Assembly (NCBI GenBank): GCA_902780915.1
Contig: CACZHK010000001.1
Span: 62,001 to 126,000 of the forward strand
Source: Pseudoselenomonas ruminantium
GTDB taxonomy: Bacteria; Bacillota; Negativicutes; Selenomonadales; Selenomonadaceae
Length of the DNA: 64,000 bases
Direction: 5' to 3'
Positions within the stretch are counted from its first letter, which is position 1, and each line of letters starts with the position of its first letter. This document shows positions 8,571-19,520 of this stretch, in pieces. The position numbers and the translations under genes were made by a program. The notes under the pieces are model-generated. The model was not told where the DNA came from and made no database searches. It saw only the letters and a program-made list of their open reading frames with translations.

Positions 8571-10616
8571 TTATTTGCCTTTCGCCTTGGGCAGAGTGCC
8601 ATCCAACTCCAGTATCATATCCCGCAGCTCTGCCGCACGCTCGAATTCCATAGCCCTGGAAGCCTGCTGCATTTCCTTCAGCAGGGACTTCACGAGATTC
8701 TCCTTATCCTTCTTGGTGAGCTTCTTCTTTGGCTTTCGGTCACCGTTCGCAGTATAGGAAGCCATGGTCTCTGCCACCAAGGTAGTCTCTATCAAAGGCT
8801 TGATGGGCTTCTTGATGGTCTTGGGCACGATGCCATGAGCCTTGTTGTAGGCCTGCTGGATTTCCCTGCGGCGCTCCGTCTCATCAATGGCCCGCTTCAT
8901 GGAATCGGTGACACGGTCAGCATACATGATGACCCGCCCGTTGGCATTGCGGGCCGCCCGACCGATAATCTGAATCAGAGAAGTGTCGGAGCGCAGGAAT
9001 CCCTCTTTGTCAGCATCCAGGATGGCAATCAAGGATACCTCCGGCATATCCAGCCCCTCGCGCAGGAGATTTATGCCCACCAGCACATCGAACTCCCCTG
9101 CCCGCAGATCGTGGATGATCTCCGCCCTCTCGATGGTGGCGATATCCGAGTGCAGGTAGCGTACCTTGATGCCTATTTCCTTGAAATAGTCCGTGAGATT
9201 CTCTGCCATCTTCTTGGTGAGGGTAGTCACCAGCACCCGCTCATCCCGCTGGATTCTCAGCTTGATTTCTGCCAGCAGGTCATCGATCTGCCCCTCCAGG
9301 GGACGCACCTCAATCTCCGGGTCAAGCAGGCCTGTGGGGCGGATAATCTGCTGGGCCACCTGCTGGGCCTGCTCCTGCTCGTACTTGCCCGGAGTTGCAG
9401 AAACATAGATGATCTGATTGATGCGGGCAGAGAACTCCTCAAAGGTCAGTGGCCTGTTATCAAAGGCCGAGGGCAGGCGGAAGCCATTTTCCACCAAGGA
9501 CACCTTGCGGCTCCTGTCTCCCGCGTACATGGCATGAATCTGGGGCAGGGTCACATGGGACTCGTCAATGACGATGAGGAAATCTTCTGGGAAATAGTCC
9601 AGCAGGGTATAGGGAGCATCCCCTGCCTTGCGCCCTGTCAGATGCCGGGAATAGTTCTCGATGCCGGAGCAGTAGCCCATTTCCTGCATCATTTCCAAAT
9701 CATAGTTGGTGCGCTGCTCCAGCCGCTGGGCCTCCAGCAGTTTCCCCTGCTCCCGCATTTCCGCCAGCTGCTCATCCAGTTCCGTCCGGATATCCGCCAT
9801 GGCCCGCTTCAGTTCCTCATCTTCGGTAACATAATGGGAGGCAGGGAAAATCATGGAGTGGGTACGCTCGCCGTAGACCTCCCCCGTCACCACATCGAAC
9901 TCCAGCATCCTGTCCACTTCATCCCCGAACATCTCAATGCGCACAGCCCGATTGTTGTAGCCTGCAGGAAAAACCTCGATAACATCCCCTCGAACCCGGA
10001 ATTGCCCACGTTCGAAAGCTATGTCATTGCGTTCATAACGGATATTCACCAGTTTCCTGAGGATAGCGTCCCTGTCCACTTCCTGGCCCTTATGCAGGGA
10101 CAGTACCATCTCATGGTAGCTCTCCGGAGAGCCCAGGCCATAGATGCAGGATACGGAAGCCACGACAATCACATCCCGCCGTTCAAAGAGGGAGCAGGTA
10201 GCGGAATGTCGCAGCTCATCTATCTCATCATTGATGGAAGAATCCTTCTCTATATAGGTATCCGTGGAAGCAATATAGGCTTCCGGCTGGTAGTAGTCAT
10301 AGTAGCTGACAAAGTAACCCACATAGTTCTCGGGAAAGAAGCTCTTGAACTCGCTGGCCAATTGCGCTGCCAAAGTCTTGTTGTGGGCTATGACCAGCGT
10401 GGGCTTCTGCACCTTCTCTATGACCTTGGCAATGGTGTAGGTCTTGCCCGTGCCGGTGGCCCCCAGCAGCACCTGGGCCTCCTGGCCGTTCTCAATGCCG
10501 GCAGCCAGATCCTCTATGGCCTGGGGCTGGTCCCCCATAGGCTCGAAAGGCGCCACTACCTTGAAGGGCTTCTCCTCTGAAAATTGCATGGTATTCAGTT
10601 TCGGCACCATGGCCAT
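8571..10616 (-). CDS. uvrB: Excinuclease ABC subunit B
   Basis: DNA damage-verification helicase of nucleotide excision repair; works with UvrA and UvrC. Walker A is GATGTGKT. The beta-hairpin region with [11 protein letters not shown] follows, then helicase motifs ([44 protein letters not shown]). The C-terminal UVR motif ([13 protein letters not shown]) interacts with UvrC. The start at ATG 10616 gives 681 residues and follows AGGAGG by eight bases. An upstream TTG extension encodes the ribosome site itself. It has its own predicted promoter. Confidence 0.97.
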   Translation of the reverse strand: MAMVPKLNTMQFSEEKPFKVVAPFEPMGDQPQAIEDLAAGIENGQEAQVLLGATGTGKTYTIAKVIEKVQKPTLVIAHNKTLAAQLASEFKSFFPENYVGYFVSYYDYYQPEAYIASTDTYIEKDSSINDEIDELRHSATCSLFERRDVIVVASVSCIYGLGSPESYHEMVLSLHKGQEVDRDAILRKLVNIRYERNDIAFERGQFRVRGDVIEVFPAGYNNRAVRIEMFGDEVDRMLEFDVVTGEVYGERTHSMIFPASHYVTEDEELKRAMADIRTELDEQLAEMREQGKLLEAQRLEQRTNYDLEMMQEMGYCSGIENYSRHLTGRKAGDAPYTLLDYFPEDFLIVIDESHVTLPQIHAMYAGDRSRKVSLVENGFRLPSAFDNRPLTFEEFSARINQIIYVSATPGKYEQEQAQQVAQQIIRPTGLLDPEIEVRPLEGQIDDLLAEIKLRIQRDERVLVTTLTKKMAENLTDYFKEIGIKVRYLHSDIATIERAEIIHDLRAGEFDVLVGINLLREGLDMPEVSLIAILDADKEGFLRSDTSLIQIIGRAARNANGRVIMYADRVTDSMKRAIDETERRREIQQAYNKAHGIVPKTIKKPIKPLIETTLVAETMASYTANGDRKPKKKLTKKDKENLVKSLLKEMQQASRAMEFERAAELRDMILELDGTLPKAKGK

Positions 10617-10658
10617 AGGCTGCTCCTCCTTTGGGTAAAACAAATGTACGATAGATAT

Positions 10659-10688
10659 ATTCTAACGCCATCTATTGGCTTTTGTCCA
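10659..10688 (-). promoter_or_regulatory. Predicted promoter of uvrB
   Basis: On the minus strand TGGACA (10683-10688), 18 bases, then TAGAAT (10659-10664), about 40 bases before the uvrB start. It lies just downstream of the glyS terminator. I saw no clear SOS operator in it. Confidence 0.5.
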
Positions 10689-10691
10689 CAG

Positions 10692-10720
10692 AAAAAACAT
10701 CCCCGGAAAATCCGGGGATG
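10692..10720 (-). terminator. Rho-independent terminator of glyQ-glyS
   Basis: Perfect ten-base stem CATCCCCGGA / TCCGGGGATG with a three-base loop, followed on the minus strand by TTTTTT. It lies about 55 bases after the glyS stop. Confidence 0.92.
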
Positions 10721-10775
10721 CTCAATAAATTACAAATGGATATAAGTCTACTGACCCTTGACCAATGTGGAAGTC

Positions 10776-12838
10776 TTACGCCAGCACAATCTTGCTGAAG
10801 TCTGCCACACGGCCCGTGAGGCTGTCGATGGACTTCAGCAGGCCCAGGCGGTTGTTCCTGATGGCCTCGTCCTTGTCCATGACCATGACATCTGCGAAGA
10901 ACTTGTCGATGGGAGCCGTAAGCTCCGTGAGAGCGTCGATGGCGCCCACATAGTCCTGGCCGGCAATGAGGCTTTCCACGGAACCTGCCGTAGCCTTGCA
11001 TACCTGCCCCAGGGTCTTTTCTGCTTCCACCTGGAAGAGGCTTTCCTGGAAGCCTTCCTGCTCTGCCTTGGCAGCCAGGTTGGCAGCCCGGACGAAGGCC
11101 TGGATATGGGCCGTAGCATCGCCGGAGACGAATTTCTGCACAGCCTGGGCACGGAGACTGACGGCGTAGAGATCGTCCACATCCGTGAGGACTGCATCCA
11201 CCACATCGTAGCGCACATCATCCAGCACGTTCTTCAGGCGCAGGCGCATGAAGTCTGCCACATCCTGCTGCATCTTGGCCCGGACAGCCTCATCGGTGAG
11301 GTTGTAGAGGTCCATGGCCTTGGCCACAACCTTTGCCAGGCTCAGCTGCCACTTGGCCTCGATCATCATGTTCACCAGGCCCAGAGCCTGACGGCGCAGG
11401 GCGAAGGGATCCTGGGAGCCCGTGGGAATCTTGCCCCGTGAGAAGGTGCCCACGATGGTGTCAATCTTGTCAGCCACGCTGACAATGCGGCCGGCCTCGG
11501 ACTGGGGCTGGCTGTCCCCTGCGAAGCGGGGCATGTAGTGCTCGTCGATGGCAATGGCCACCTTCTCGCACTCGCCGTCCAGCTTGGCATACTCCCGGCC
11601 CATGATTCCCTGCAGCTCGGTGAACTCCGTCACCATGCCGGTGACCAGGTCAGCCTTGCACAGAAGGGCGGCACGGTGAGCGTGCTTAGCAGTCTTCTCA
11701 TCTGCCTTGAGCTCTGCGGCAATGAAATCGGAAAGCTCAGCCAGGCGCTCGGACTTCTCATACATATTGCCCAGGCCCTGCTGGAACACTACGGTCTTCA
11801 GCTTCTCCCGGTGCTCCTCCAGGCTCTTCTTCCGATCCTCGTCAAAGAAGAACTGGGCATCCTCCAGGCGTGCCCGCAGCACGCGCTCATTGCCGTGCTG
11901 GACAGTCTCCAGATGCTCCTTGCCGCCGTTGCGGACAGTGATGAAGAGCGGCAGGAGCTTGCCCTGGCTGTCCTTCACCGGGAAGTAGCGCTGATGGTCC
12001 CGCATGGGGGTGATGACTGCCTCCGGGGGCAATTGCAGGTATTTCTCGTCGAACTTGCCGCAGAGCGCCGTGGGATACTCTACGAGGTAGAGCACCTCTT
12101 CCAGCAGTTCCTCGGAAATCTCCGCCTGACCGCCGTTCTCTTTGGCCACTGCTTCGATCTGCTCACGGATCATGGCCTTGCGGCGCTCCTGGTCCACGAT
12201 GACGAACTGCTCCTCGCAGGCCTTCTCGTAGCTGTCTGCATCTGCGATCTCGAATTCCTCGTTCTTGTCCCTGGTAGGAGAAAGGAAGCGGTGGCCACGG
12301 CTCACCCGGCCGGACTGCACCTCTGCCACCTCAAAGGGAATGACCTCGCTGCCCAAAAGCGCCACCAGCCAGCGCAGAGGACGGATGAACTTGAAGTCAA
12401 GGTCCCGCCAGCGCATATTGTTGGGGAAGGACAAAGAGGAAATCAGCTCCGGCAGGATGGCCTGCAGAAGCTCTGCCGTAGCCTTGCCCTTCTCATGCAC
12501 CATGGCGTACACATAGCCGTCCTTCACCACCAAATCCTTGGGGTCCACCTTCTGGCCCCGGGCAAAGCCCTGGGCTGCCTTGGTGGGGTTGCCCTCTGCG
12601 TCGAAGGCAATCTGCACGGAGGGGCCGCGGTTATCGCTCTCCACATCCTCCTGGCTCTCAGCCAGCCCCTGCACCAGCAGGGCCGTGCGGCGTGGAGTGC
12701 CGATGGTGCGGATGCTCTCAAAAGCCACGCGATTCTCCTTCAAGGCCTTCTCAGCCTTCTCCCCCAGTTCCTTCAAGATGCCCGGCATCACATGAGCCGG
12801 GACTTCCTCAGTACCGATTTCCAACAGTAAGTTCTTGC

Positions 12839-12842
<4 letters not shown>
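10776..12842 (-). CDS. glyS: Glycyl-tRNA synthetase beta subunit
   Basis: Large subunit of the bacterial alpha2beta2 glycyl-tRNA synthetase. It carries the tRNA-binding and HD-like parts. It has 688 residues starting [17 protein letters not shown], the typical beta-subunit N-terminus. [10 protein letters not shown] and the [23 protein letters not shown] region (in part) are characteristic. The ATG overlaps the glyQ stop as ATGA, and GGGAGGG is eight bases upstream, so the longer in-frame extension is not used. Expression is set by the T-box leader upstream of glyQ. Confidence 0.97.
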
Positions 12843-13723
<881 letters not shown>

Positions 13724-13751
13724 AGCTACAACTCCTTTGATATGCAGAGAC

Positions 13752-13945
13752 AACAAAAGTCCCGTCCCTGCAACTATACGTCACAGGGACGAGACTTAAA
13801 ATCCCGCGGTTCCACCCTGATTGGCGCCAAGGCGCCCACCTCAAGCTATCTTGCTGTCATGCTCCAAAGTGCCTTTCGCATCCTTGCGGTCTCACACCCC
13901 CACCGCTCGCTGAGTTCGATGCTACTCTTCTTTTTCATCGCTTTT
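13752..13945 (-). promoter_or_regulatory. Glycine T-box riboswitch leader
   Basis: On the minus strand the conserved T-box AGGGTGGAACCGCGGG lies at 13803-13818. The probable specifier triplet is GGC (Gly) at 13871-13873, within GAAAGGCACTTTGGAGC, a typical 3' side of a stem I specifier loop. A terminator with arms 13757-13770 and 13784-13797 and a T-rich tail ends about 30 bases before the glyQ start. Uncharged tRNA-Gly would pair with the specifier and the T-box bulge and stop this terminator forming. The 5' end is estimated from the promoter. Confidence 0.93.
13757..13797 (-). terminator. T-box intrinsic terminator (conditional)
   Basis: Arms AAGTCCCGTCCCTG and CAGGGACGAGACTT pair almost perfectly, followed on the minus strand by TTTTGTTG. 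It is the regulated terminator of the glycine T-box. The antiterminator would form with the T-box sequence instead. Confidence 0.85.
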
Positions 13946-13948
13946 AAC

Positions 13949-13977
13949 AGTCTAGCAAATAGCAATTTATCTGTCAA
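13949..13977 (-). promoter_or_regulatory. Predicted sigma-70 promoter of glyQ-glyS
   Basis: On the minus strand a consensus TTGACA (13972-13977), exactly 17 bases, then TAGACT (13949-13954). It lies immediately upstream of the T-box stem I, so the transcript would start near 13942. Confidence 0.8.
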
Positions 13978-14003
13978 TCATCAAGTTAAGATTGTTTTTC
14001 CCT

Positions 14004-15245
14004 TTACCCTTCCACATAATGGCTGAAGCTGCCAATCACCAGCTGGGGAAATTCTGCCTTCAGGGTCTCAAGGAACTTTTTGGTGCCTACCGCCTTGCCT
14101 TTGGCCTCAGGCATGATTTCCAGAAAAGCATCGGGATCTATATTGAGGTTTCTCACCTGTATCATCTGCACCGACAATTCCCGGAAAAAATCCTGCCAGG
14201 CAGCCAGTTCTTCCTCACGGTCGTTGAAACCGGGGAAATAGAGCAAGTTCAAGGAGACATAAACTCCCTTCTCCAAGGCATAGGCAATGGACTCCTTGAC
14301 ATTTTCCAGATGATAGCTGGCCCGATAATAGGCATCGTACCCCTCAGGGCGGGCACTGATGATGGACACCCGCAGGCTGTCCAGGCCGGCATCGATGATT
14401 TTCCTCACGCCCTCTGTCCAGCCCACATTGGAATTCATGTTGATCTGGCCCTTGCCGGTCTTGGCACGAATCAGCCTGATACCTGCGGCGATATTGTCTG
14501 CCGCCAGGCTGGGCTCCCCCTCGCAGCCCTGGCCGAAACTGATGATGCCGTCGGGAGCCACCGTCAGGTGATAAATGCCCACCTCTGCAATCTCTTCCGG
14601 AGTGGGGCGGAAGGTGATGCGGCTCTGGGGAGACGGACAGCATTCCGCAGGCTGCAGGGAAATGCAGCCAAAGCAGTTGGCATTGCACACAGGGGAAGTG
14701 GGAATGCCACACTCCCAACGGCGGTAAAAGAGGTTCTGAGCGGTGCAGCAGTGCCAGTTCAGGGAACACCCTGCCACCTGCTCCACGATGCGGTTGCCAG
14801 GCAGGTCTTTTTTCGTGCGCTTCACCAGCTTTTTAAGCTCTGCCGTATTGTAATGCACCGGGTCCCACTTGTCATTTTCATCAGTATAGAGGGCGGCACA
14901 GTATAGTTCATCCTTGTAGACCACCACCGCCGTATAGCCGTAGAGGGGCAGGCGCTCTGCCCCCTCTTCACGCTCATAGGCAGGCAGGAACAGGCGGGTA
15001 TAGCCAGCAGGCAGGATGGCAGACACCGCCTGTCCCGCAATGGGCAGCACCTCCCCCCCAGCCGTCATGCCCACCGCCTGATGCCCCGGCAGGAGCATCA
15101 GGTCAGCGCTCTCCGGCAGAGGGATAAGGTCAGCGGGAGCAAGTTCCACATTGGTGCTGCCGGTGCGGCCCATGCCCCGCAGGCCGGGAGCATCAAGGAT
15201 ATTGCCTTCTTCATCAGCGTAGACAGCCGTAATCATCTCACTCAT
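14004..15245 (-). CDS. Radical SAM protein of unknown function
   Basis: A 413-residue protein with a CxxxCxxC cluster motif at Cys187, Cys191 and Cys194 (CNANCFGC), the hallmark of radical S-adenosylmethionine enzymes. It is followed by a partial TIM-barrel pattern (ISFGQGCEGEPSL, INMNSNVGW, SLRVSIISARPEGYDAYY, VSLNLLYFPGFND). The first 150 residues form a separate N-terminal region (LPAGYTRLFLPAYERE) that I cannot assign. Extra cysteines precede the cluster motif (Cys160, 166, 167, 179) and could hold a second metal site. The ATG overlaps the pth stop as ATGA. Substrate unknown. Confidence 0.85.
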   Translation of the reverse strand: MSEMITAVYADEEGNILDAPGLRGMGRTGSTNVELAPADLIPLPESADLMLLPGHQAVGMTAGGEVLPIAGQAVSAILPAGYTRLFLPAYEREEGAERLPLYGYTAVVVYKDELYCAALYTDENDKWDPVHYNTAELKKLVKRTKKDLPGNRIVEQVAGCSLNWHCCTAQNLFYRRWECGIPTSPVCNANCFGCISLQPAECCPSPQSRITFRPTPEEIAEVGIYHLTVAPDGIISFGQGCEGEPSLAADNIAAGIRLIRAKTGKGQINMNSNVGWTEGVRKIIDAGLDSLRVSIISARPEGYDAYYRASYHLENVKESIAYALEKGVYVSLNLLYFPGFNDREEELAAWQDFFRELSVQMIQVRNLNIDPDAFLEIMPEAKGKAVGTKKFLETLKAEFPQLVIGSFSHYVEG

Positions 15246-15871
15246 GCTGCGCCACCTTCCTGCGTTTCCCCGGTTTCCTGCTCCGGCTTTTGCTTCTGCT
15301 TCTTTACCTTCTTGGGATTATAGAGGTTCATGGCCTTGTCCGTGTCCTCCGTCACCATGCACTCCACGGCGGGCAGAAGGTACTCTATGGCCTCCCTTAT
15401 TTTGGGCACATCCTCCTCCTGAAAGGGTGCCAGCACATGGTTGATCACCGTCCAGCCGGGCAGGGGGCGCCCTATGCCGATTCTTACCCGGCTGAAATGC
15501 TCGTCTCCCACATGGGCAAGAATGGACTTGATGCCATTGTGTCCTCCGGCACTCCCCTTTTTCCTGATGCGGATAGTACCGGCAGGGATGTCCATGTCAT
15601 CATGGGCCACAATCAGCTGCTCCGGCATCAGCTTGAACCAGTTCATCAAAGGGCCTACCGCCCTGCCGCTGTCATTCATATAAGTCTGGGGCTTCACCAG
15701 GAGGATTTTCTCCGTCCCCATGCGTCCCTCTGCCACCAGGGCATCGAACTTCTCATGCCAATCAGCAATGCCCAATTTCTCCGCCAGGGCATCCACCAGC
15801 ATAAAGCCCACATTGTGCTTAGTCTGCGCATATTCACGACCGGGATTGCCCAGGCCCACGATAACTTTCAT
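15242..15871 (-). CDS. pth: Peptidyl-tRNA hydrolase
   Basis: Releases peptides from prematurely dissociated peptidyl-tRNA. It starts MKVIVGLGNPGREYAQTKHNVGFM, with the catalytic His in TKHNVGF and the HDDMDIPAGTIR loop. The 209 residues include a lysine/glutamine-rich C-terminal tail after the core (KKVKKQKQKPEQETGE) that is longer than in most family members and is probably disordered. The start at 15871 follows GGAGGAG. It is coupled to the radical SAM gene downstream. Confidence 0.96.
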   Translation of the reverse strand: MKVIVGLGNPGREYAQTKHNVGFMLVDALAEKLGIADWHEKFDALVAEGRMGTEKILLVKPQTYMNDSGRAVGPLMNWFKLMPEQLIVAHDDMDIPAGTIRIRKKGSAGGHNGIKSILAHVGDEHFSRVRIGIGRPLPGWTVINHVLAPFQEEDVPKIREAIEYLLPAVECMVTEDTDKAMNLYNPKKVKKQKQKPEQETGETQEGGAA

Positions 15872-15909
15872 AGTACAATACTCCTCCAAAAGTATCAGAT
15901 TTGATTATC

Positions 15910-15966
15910 TCAGGCGTTGCCACCTCATCCACCGCTTCGCGGTCCCCCTTCCCCATAGGGGAAGGC
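15910..15966. repeat. Composite palindromic intergenic element
   Basis: Two neighbouring hairpins: ACCGC-TTC-GCGGT (15931-15943) and CCTTCCCC-ATA-GGGGAAGG (15947-15965), joined to a GTTGCCACCTCATCC segment. Short palindromic units of this general look recur between genes in many gut Firmicute genomes, from memory. The second hairpin core also occurs at 3849-3870 and, shortened, at 53922-53942 of this window. It fills much of the pth-uppP gap. Confidence 0.6.
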
Positions 15967-16035
15967 TTTGATTTCCATTTTTATGATTATAATAAATAAC
16001 AGCTGGGAACTTTACTCCCAACTGTCATAAACACA

Positions 16036-16887
16036 TCAAATATTGTCTGCGGTAGGATCTCCCACCAGGAACAGGTACGCCAGCACCACGATGCCAAGAA
16101 CGATACGGTACCAGCCAAAGGCCTTGAAGTCATTGGTCTTGATATACTGCAAGAGGAACTTGATGGAAGCGATGGATACCACAAAAGCTGTAGCCATGCC
16201 CAGCACCAGAATCAGCATTTCCGCCCCCGAATAATGGAAGCCAAATTTCACCAGCTTCAAGAGGCTGGCACCGAACATGACGGGAATGGCCAGGAAGAAG
16301 GTGAATTCCGTAGCCACATAGCGGCTGGTGCCGAAGAGGATGCCGCCGATGATGGTGGAACCGCTGCGGCTGGTACCCGGCACCAGAGAGAGCACCTGGA
16401 ACATGCCGATGATGAGGGCCGTCTTATAGTCAAGGCGCTCCAGACGGTTCACCCGGGGGTGACGGCGCTTGTTGTAGTTCTCGATGACGATAAAGAGCAC
16501 GCCATAAAAAATCAGGGTGAAGGCCACCACAGGGGCATTCATGAAATGCTCCTCCATGTAGTCATTGAAGGCCAGGCCGATGACAGCAGCAGGCACGCAG
16601 GCCACCACCACCTTCATCCACAGGTCGATGGTCTCACGCTTCTCCTGCCTTGTCTTCCAGGAAGAAAAGGGATTCAGCCGCTCAAAGTTCAGCACCACTA
16701 CCGCCAGGATGGCCCCCAGCTGGATCACCACCAGGAACATATCCATGAACTTCTTGTCCACATCCAGCTTGATGAACTCATCCACCAGGATCATATGGCC
16801 TGTGCTGGAAACCGGCAACCATTCCGTAAGGCCCTCCACAACACCAAGGATGACCACCTTGATAAGCTCTATGATACTCAAATCCAA
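16036..16887 (-). CDS. uppP: Undecaprenyl-diphosphatase (BacA/UppP)
   Basis: Membrane phosphatase that recycles undecaprenyl diphosphate to the monophosphate carrier and gives bacitracin tolerance. It has 283 residues with about eight membrane segments. The two active-site motifs are [14 protein letters not shown] near the N-terminus and [13 protein letters not shown] in the second repeat. The start is TTG at 16887 with AGGAGGAG upstream. It stands alone between the tkt terminator and the palindromic element near pth. Confidence 0.96.
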   Translation of the reverse strand: MDLSIIELIKVVILGVVEGLTEWLPVSSTGHMILVDEFIKLDVDKKFMDMFLVVIQLGAILAVVVLNFERLNPFSSWKTRQEKRETIDLWMKVVVACVPAAVIGLAFNDYMEEHFMNAPVVAFTLIFYGVLFIVIENYNKRRHPRVNRLERLDYKTALIIGMFQVLSLVPGTSRSGSTIIGGILFGTSRYVATEFTFFLAIPVMFGASLLKLVKFGFHYSGAEMLILVLGMATAFVVSIASIKFLLQYIKTNDFKAFGWYRIVLGIVVLAYLFLVGDPTADNI

Positions 16888-16957
16888 AGTCTAACTCCTC
16901 CTAAATACAGGTATGCTTGCAAAAAAACTTTTCTTATTATACCCCAAGCAAAGGCAA

Positions 16958-16990
16958 AAGAAAAGCCCCGAGGTTATAAAGCCTCGGGGC
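16958..16990 (-). terminator. Rho-independent terminator of tkt
   Basis: Nine-base GC-rich stem GCCCCGAGG / CCTCGGGGC (16965-16973 and 16982-16990) with an eight-base loop, followed on the minus strand by TTTTCTTTT. It lies 30 bases after the tkt stop. Confidence 0.92.
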
Positions 16991-17019
16991 AGATTCACAA
17001 GAAAATCTTCTTGGCGGTA

Positions 17020-19017
17020 TTACTTTTTGAGGACTTCCTTCATGACATCAGCCACATGCTCCTTGGTAAAGCCGAACTTCTCGAAGAGCAGATTGGCAGG
17101 AGCAGATGCGCCGAAGCCGTGCATGGTGACGGTAGCACCGTCCAAGCCCACATACTTGCCCCAGCCGAAATCGGAGAGAGCTTCTACGGCCACACGGGCG
17201 CGGACAGCCTTGGGCAGGATTTCTTCCTTGTAGCTGGGAGTCTGCTGCTCGAAGAGATCCATGCAGGGCATGGAAACCACACGCACATCAATATTGTCCT
17301 TGAGGAGCTCTGCCTGGGCATCGATGGCCAGGCTCACCTCGGAACCGGTAGCGATGAGGATACCATCCATCTTCTCCGGGTTCTTGGCCTCGGAAATGAC
17401 ATAGGCGCCGCGCAAGGCTGCCTTGCCTGAGCCGGGCAGCTGGGGCAGATTCTGACGAGTAAGCACCAATGCGGTCGGGGTGCTCTCAGCAGTCGCAGCC
17501 AGGCACCAGCCGGCTGCAGTCTCGGCCATATCTGCCGGACGGAACACATTCACATTGGGCAGGGCGCGGAGCATAGCCAGCTGCTCAATAGGCTCATGGG
17601 TAGGACCATCCTCGCCCACGCCGATGCTGTCATGGGTGAAGACATAGGTCACAGGGATGTTCATAAGGGCTGCCAAACGCATCATGGGCTTGGTGTAATC
17701 GCTGAACACGAAGAAGGTGCCGATATAGGTGCGCAGGCCGCCGTGGAGGGTGATGCCGTTGGCAATGGCTGCCATGGCGAACTCACGAACACCGAAGTGC
17801 AGGTTGCGGCCCTCGTAGCTGCCCTTGGCAAAGTCGCCGGCGCCCTTCATTTCCGTCTTGTTGGAAGGAGCCAGGTCGGCGCTGCCGCCGATGAGGTTGG
17901 GCAACAGATCCTTCAGACGATTGATCATGGTGCCGGAGCAAGCGCGGGTAGCCACGGGCTTGTCCTCCACTGCCCAGAAATCCTTGTCGTTCAGCAGGGA
18001 CATGGCATCCACGGGAGCGTGGAACTTATCCCAAAGCTCCTTCATCTCTGGGAACTTGGCGCAGTAGTCGGAGAAGAGCTTGTTCCAGGCTTCCTCAGCT
18101 TCCTCTCCCCTCTTGGCTACTTCCTTATAGTGGTCATAGACCTCCTGGGGAATGTTGAAGGTCTTATCAGGCTCAGGCCAGCCAAGGTTCTCCTTCAGAG
18201 CCTTCACATTCTCGTCACCCAGGGGCTCGCCGTGAGCGCTGGCCTTGCCCTGCTTGGCGGGGCAGCCATAGCCGATCTGGGTCTTGACGGTAATGAAGGA
18301 AGGATGCTCCTTGTCAGCCTTGGCCTCCTCGATGGCCTTGCCGATGGCCTCAAGATCATTGCCGTCCTCCACGGTGATGGTCTGGAAGCCGAAAGCAGCC
18401 ATGCGGGCCTGGACATTCTCGGTGAAGGCAATGTCCGTGGAGCCCTCGATGGAAATGCTGTTGCTATCGTAGAGCACAATCAGCTTGGACAGGCCCAGGG
18501 TGCCAGCCAGGGAGAAGGCCTCGGAGGAAATGCCCTCCATCATGCAGCCATCGCCGCCCAATACGAAGGTGTAGTGGTCAACCACTGGGAAGCCGGGCTT
18601 ATTGAACTTGGCAGAAAGATGTGCCTCTGCCATAGCCATGCCCACAGCCATGCCCATGCCTGCACCCAGAGGGCCGGTAGTGGCTTCAACGCCTACTGTG
18701 TGGCCATACTCGGGATGCCCCGGAGTCAGGGAGCCATCCTGACGGAAGTTGCGCATATCGTCCATGGTGAGGCCGTAGCCGAAGAAATGCAACAGAGAGT
18801 AAAGGAGCGTAGAGCCATGGCCGCCGGAAAGGATGAAACGGTCACGGTTAGCCCACTTGGGGTTCTTGCCGTTATGGTTCATGTGCTTTGCCCACAGCTC
18901 ATAGGCCATGGCAGCACTGCCCAAAGGCAGGCCCGGATGACCGGAATTTGCCCTCTGGACAGCGTCTGCTGCCAACACACGGATTGCATTTACGCAGGTT
19001 GTGTCGAGATTAGCCAA
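17020..19017 (-). CDS. tkt: Transketolase
   Basis: Thiamine-diphosphate enzyme of the non-oxidative pentose phosphate pathway. It has 665 residues, the full length. The N-terminal [12 protein letters not shown] and the ThDP motif region ([20 protein letters not shown]) are present. The pyrimidine-binding domain follows ([18 protein letters not shown]), then the C-terminal domain. No ATG exists near the family start. I use TTG at 19017 because AGGAGGAG lies seven bases upstream and the protein then begins (M)[20 protein letters not shown] -10-like TATAAT lies about 45 bases upstream. Confidence 0.96.
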   Translation of the reverse strand: MANLDTTCVNAIRVLAADAVQRANSGHPGLPLGSAAMAYELWAKHMNHNGKNPKWANRDRFILSGGHGSTLLYSLLHFFGYGLTMDDMRNFRQDGSLTPGHPEYGHTVGVEATTGPLGAGMGMAVGMAMAEAHLSAKFNKPGFPVVDHYTFVLGGDGCMMEGISSEAFSLAGTLGLSKLIVLYDSNSISIEGSTDIAFTENVQARMAAFGFQTITVEDGNDLEAIGKAIEEAKADKEHPSFITVKTQIGYGCPAKQGKASAHGEPLGDENVKALKENLGWPEPDKTFNIPQEVYDHYKEVAKRGEEAEEAWNKLFSDYCAKFPEMKELWDKFHAPVDAMSLLNDKDFWAVEDKPVATRACSGTMINRLKDLLPNLIGGSADLAPSNKTEMKGAGDFAKGSYEGRNLHFGVREFAMAAIANGITLHGGLRTYIGTFFVFSDYTKPMMRLAALMNIPVTYVFTHDSIGVGEDGPTHEPIEQLAMLRALPNVNVFRPADMAETAAGWCLAATAESTPTALVLTRQNLPQLPGSGKAALRGAYVISEAKNPEKMDGILIATGSEVSLAIDAQAELLKDNIDVRVVSMPCMDLFEQQTPSYKEEILPKAVRARVAVEALSDFGWGKYVGLDGATVTMHGFGASAPANLLFEKFGFTKEHVADVMKEVLKK

Positions 19018-19060
19018 GGTAAATCTCCTCCTAAAACTAAAAATACATAAAAGATAGAAT

Positions 19061-19066
19061 ATTATA
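19061..19066 (-). promoter_or_regulatory. Possible -10 element of tkt
   Basis: Minus-strand TATAAT preceded directly by TG. No good -35 is visible 16-18 bases upstream, where an imperfect palindrome (19076-19099, CTCGGAGAGG / CCTCTCTGAG) sits instead. The palindrome could be an operator or a weak aroH terminator. Confidence 0.4.
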
Positions 19067-19125
19067 CATATCAATCTCAGAGAGGTCCCCCTCTCCGAGT
19101 ATCAATATCAAAAAACTTTTTATGC

Positions 19126-19491
19126 TTATTTTGCCAAGTCCGGACGCAGGGCTGCCGCACCTGCCTGATAAACATGGCAAAGCTCTTGCTGCCCCTGGTC
19201 GGTTTCTATGAGCAGGAGCACCCGGATGCACCTGGGGAGACTCCCCTCGATGGCACATTGACGGGCATCAAAGAGCGGCACCATGTCGAAGCCCGGCAGG
19301 CTCCGCACTCCCGTAGAAGGGAATGCCGCCGTCAGGTCTTCCGTCATAGAGAAGATGGCTGCCCCGATGACTTCCGAAGAAATATCATTCTTCTGCAACA
19401 GTTCCTCCATCAGGACTTTGGCCGCCTGCCAGATCTCTTCCTTATCGTTTTTGGAAACCGTAGTGGCTCCCCGCAGGCCACGCATTGCCAT
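19126..19491 (-). CDS. aroH: Chorismate mutase, AroH type
   Basis: Converts chorismate to prephenate for Phe and Tyr synthesis. It is a 121-residue monofunctional protein of the trimeric Bacillus AroH fold, starting MAMRGLRGATTVSKNDKEEI. Catalytic-region hallmarks are the early Arg in MRGLRGATT, SSEVIGAAIFSMTEDL, and the CIRVLLLIET stretch. I start at 19491; a second ATG two codons later is equally possible. The longer frame upstream overlaps the end of the ABC1 kinase gene. It has no aromatic-pathway neighbour here, although a PheC-like gene, which would use its product, lies at 45.2 kb. Confidence 0.93.
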   Translation of the reverse strand: MAMRGLRGATTVSKNDKEEIWQAAKVLMEELLQKNDISSEVIGAAIFSMTEDLTAAFPSTGVRSLPGFDMVPLFDARQCAIEGSLPRCIRVLLLIETDQGQQELCHVYQAGAAALRPDLAK

Positions 19492-19520
19492 GGCCCCACC
19501 TTCCTTCCATGAGTTTTTTC

